Positions 14,171 to 15,662 of a stretch of 15,662 nt of DNA are shown here, one piece after another. Numbering within the stretch: the first letter of the stretch is position 1; each line of letters opens with the position of its first letter. A program made the translations under genes and the position numbers. The notes beneath the pieces were generated by a model. The model saw only the letters and a program-made list of their open reading frames with translations, had not been told where the DNA came from and did no database searches. The DNA is from Lachnospiraceae bacterium (GTDB lineage: Bacteria; Bacillota; Clostridia; Lachnospirales; Lachnospiraceae). The DNA lies in contig CAAFXG010000622.1 in assembly GCA_900766925.1 (NCBI GenBank), positions 1 through 15,662 of the forward strand, given 5' to 3'.

Positions 14171-15529
14171 ATGAGGGCCATACTATTTGGATTAGGAAAC
14201 TACTATGGTAGATTTAGGAAGTATTTTAGTGATAATGATATCGTAGCGTTATGTGACAATAATATAGAGCGTCAGGGAGAAATAATCGATGGGAAGCGTG
14301 TTATTTCACCGGAAGATATATCCGCATATGAATATGATAAAATATATATACTATCTTCCTATATCAAGGAGATTACTTCGCAACTAAAAAGATTGGGCGT
14401 AAGTTCAAAAAAGATTTTTCCATATTACGATGTTGAAATAAATGATGATTCACACAACGTGCAAAAAGGATTGTTACCAAGAAGGGAAGAACTGCCAGAT
14501 ATTTTAATAATTGCAAGTGATATGAACAATTCGGGGGCAACGGTTGCTCTGCTGGAAGTTGTTCGACAGATGAACGTTTTGGGTAAATACAACACTGTTG
14601 TTTCAACACCAATAGATGGTGAATTATCAGAAGAATATAGAAAAACCTGTTGCGATTTTATTATCGAACCCAAATTATTGGCAGGCACGTTGAATGATAT
14701 TAGATGGACAAAAAAGTATTGTTTGATTTTTGTTAATACAGTACATATGTATTATTTGTTTCGAGATAGACAGCTAGATTCTCAGATACTATGGTGGTTA
14801 CACGAACCGTCGTTGTTCTATTCTAGTGTGGATTCTACAGTCCTAGGACAAATAAACTATTCGAATCTACATATATATGCAGTAAGTAAAGTGGCGGAAA
14901 GGGCGTTTGTTGAGACCGGATGTAAAGAAAAGTGTGATATCCTTGTATGTGGAAAAAAAGATAGTCCGCGGATGCAAGAACTGAAACTACCCTGTTCTAA
15001 AATGACATTTGTTACAGTAGGAGGCGTTATGAAACTTAAGGGACAGGATGTTCTGATTTCGGCTGTAAAAAAATTACGAGAGCATGGATATAGTAATTTT
15101 ACTGTGAACATAATTGGATATGATACAGGTTACTATGCAGAGAAATTAAAGAAATTCTGTAAAGAATACAATTTGCCGGTTGCATTTTGTGGCGGTATGA
15201 AAAACGATGATGTTTTGGATTGTATTGAGAGTAGCAATGTTCTTGTCTGTTCTTCAAGAGAAGAGACCTTATCAATTGCCTCTATAGAGGCTATGATGAA
15301 AGGGGTTCCGTGTATTGTCTCTGATCAAGCGGGGATAGCTGAATATGTTAGAAATAAAGACAACTCTTTCGTTTTTGAAAGCGAAAATTCTGACGATTTA
15401 TTCAAAAAAATGAAGTGGTTTCTTGACAACCCAGATATGATAGAAAAAATGGGTGAGAGGGCCAGAAAATTATATGAACAGGTCTTTTCGACGGATAAGT
15501 TAAGGGAAAGCATAAAGAGAATAATCTAA
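14171..15529 (+). CDS. GT4 family glycosyltransferase with N-terminal 'DNN' tag domain
   Basis: A 452-residue protein. Residues 1-~95 are the tag domain, opening ILFGLGN (F6) and containing LCDNNIERQG, the 'DNN' subtype. Residues ~110-452 are a GT-B glycosyltransferase: SDMNNSGATVALLEV as the acceptor-side glycine/helix, then TVGGVMKLKGQDVLI, and the EX7E motif at E365/E373 within SSREETLSIASIEAMM, followed by GVPCIVSDQAGIAEYV. These define GT4, a retaining family using nucleotide-sugar donors. The tag at the N-terminus rather than the C-terminus sets this protein apart from the GT2 enzymes of the locus. GGGGAAG at 14156-14162 is the ribosome binding site. The next gene starts 2 bases after the stop. 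Donor and acceptor are unknown. Confidence 0.85.
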   Translation: MRAILFGLGNYYGRFRKYFSDNDIVALCDNNIERQGEIIDGKRVISPEDISAYEYDKIYILSSYIKEITSQLKRLGVSSKKIFPYYDVEINDDSHNVQKGLLPRREELPDILIIASDMNNSGATVALLEVVRQMNVLGKYNTVVSTPIDGELSEEYRKTCCDFIIEPKLLAGTLNDIRWTKKYCLIFVNTVHMYYLFRDRQLDSQILWWLHEPSLFYSSVDSTVLGQINYSNLHIYAVSKVAERAFVETGCKEKCDILVCGKKDSPRMQELKLPCSKMTFVTVGGVMKLKGQDVLISAVKKLREHGYSNFTVNIIGYDTGYYAEKLKKFCKEYNLPVAFCGGMKNDDVLDCIESSNVLVCSSREETLSIASIEAMMKGVPCIVSDQAGIAEYVRNKDNSFVFESENSDDLFKKMKWFLDNPDMIEKMGERARKLYEQVFSTDKLRESIKRII

Positions 15530-15531
15530 AA

Positions 15532-15662
15532 ATGAAAGAACAAAACTACATCAGATATAGAAAACTAAAAGCATTCGGAAACCGTATCTGCTTCTATCTT
15601 TGCAGAATATACCCAATAAATAAATCACTTGTGACAGTATGCACCTTTGAGGGAAAGGGAGG
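15532..15662 (+). CDS. Probable CDP-glycerol glycerophosphotransferase, N-terminus only (cut by window edge)
   Basis: 43 codons are visible before the sequence ends. The peptide begins MKEQNYIRYRKLKAFGNR and ends with VTVCTFEGKGG. A basic amphipathic opening, a short hydrophobic stretch (ICFYLCRIYPI), then a FEGKGG-type loop is how TagF/TarB-type CDP-glycerol:glycerophosphate glycerophosphotransferases commonly start. These peripheral membrane enzymes add glycerol-phosphate units from CDP-glycerol to a lipid-linked glycan. The presence of a TagD-like cytidylyltransferase domain and a GDPD upstream supports this reading. The ATG is 2 bases after the preceding stop, without a strong ribosome binding site, which suggests translational coupling. 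The call rests on a short piece. Confidence 0.65.
   Translation, partial: MKEQNYIRYRKLKAFGNRICFYLCRIYPINKSLVTVCTFEGKG

Noticed and set aside
1..15662. CRISPR arrays, insertion sequences, tRNA or rRNA genes, riboswitches
   Set aside because: No regularly spaced direct repeats, transposase motifs, terminal inverted repeats or structured RNA consensus were seen; coding sequence fills nearly the whole window.

Overview
The window looks like the middle of a surface-polysaccharide / teichoic-acid-like polymer locus from a low-GC Gram-positive bacterium, most likely a clostridial (Lachnospiraceae-type) gut or rumen organism. The support for this is AT-rich DNA, strong GGAGG-type ribosome binding sites, short-spaced or overlapping genes all on one strand, and glycosyltransferase types common in such loci. 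The taxonomic call is an inference; no marker gene is present. No tRNA, rRNA, mobile element, CRISPR array, terminator or convincing promoter was seen, and no gap between genes exceeds about 40 bases. The window therefore reads as an internal slice of one long operon that continues beyond both ends.

Layout, all on the + strand. 1-75 is the tail of an unidentified gene. 126-7447 is a block of six glycosyltransferases: GT2, GT10 fucosyltransferase-like, GT2, GT2, a galactofuranosyl/rhamnosyl-type GT2, and GT2. 7477-11286 is one giant 1,269-residue protein. It joins a methyltransferase-like region, a kinase-like region, a Rossmann-like tag, a TagD-like cytidylyltransferase, a sugar-isomerase-type TIM barrel and a second tag. 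Next come a free-standing TIM-barrel sugar isomerase/epimerase (11302), an SGNH esterase-like protein (12270), a glycerophosphodiester phosphodiesterase (13320), a GT4 glycosyltransferase (14171) and the start of a probable CDP-glycerol glycerophosphotransferase (15532, cut by the window edge).

The most striking feature is a recurring small domain of about 90 residues. It begins with a Rossmann-type beta strand plus Y/F-G-x-G turn and occurs eight times in seven proteins. It is C-terminal on the four ordinary GT2 enzymes and the SGNH protein, N-terminal on the GT4, and both internal and C-terminal in the giant fusion. It falls into two visible subtypes, one with an 'N-terminal-half Rossmann + DNN...G' signature and one with a 'VS/VR' signature. 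The enzymes that carry it are unrelated to one another, so I infer a shared docking, oligomerisation or ligand-sensing module that ties the enzymes of one pathway together.

Working model (inference): the cytidylyltransferase part of the giant protein makes a CDP-activated polyol such as CDP-glycerol. The gene starting at 15532 would transfer the glycerophosphate, the glycosyltransferases build a decorated (possibly fucosylated) repeat unit, and the SGNH protein adds or removes acyl groups. The phosphodiesterase recycles or trims glycerophosphodiesters. The two TIM barrels may supply or sense an unusual sugar or polyol; only the free-standing one keeps its metal-binding residues. No membrane protein, flippase or polymerase lies in the window, and none of the complete proteins shows an obvious signal peptide or membrane segment, so the machinery seen here is cytoplasmic.
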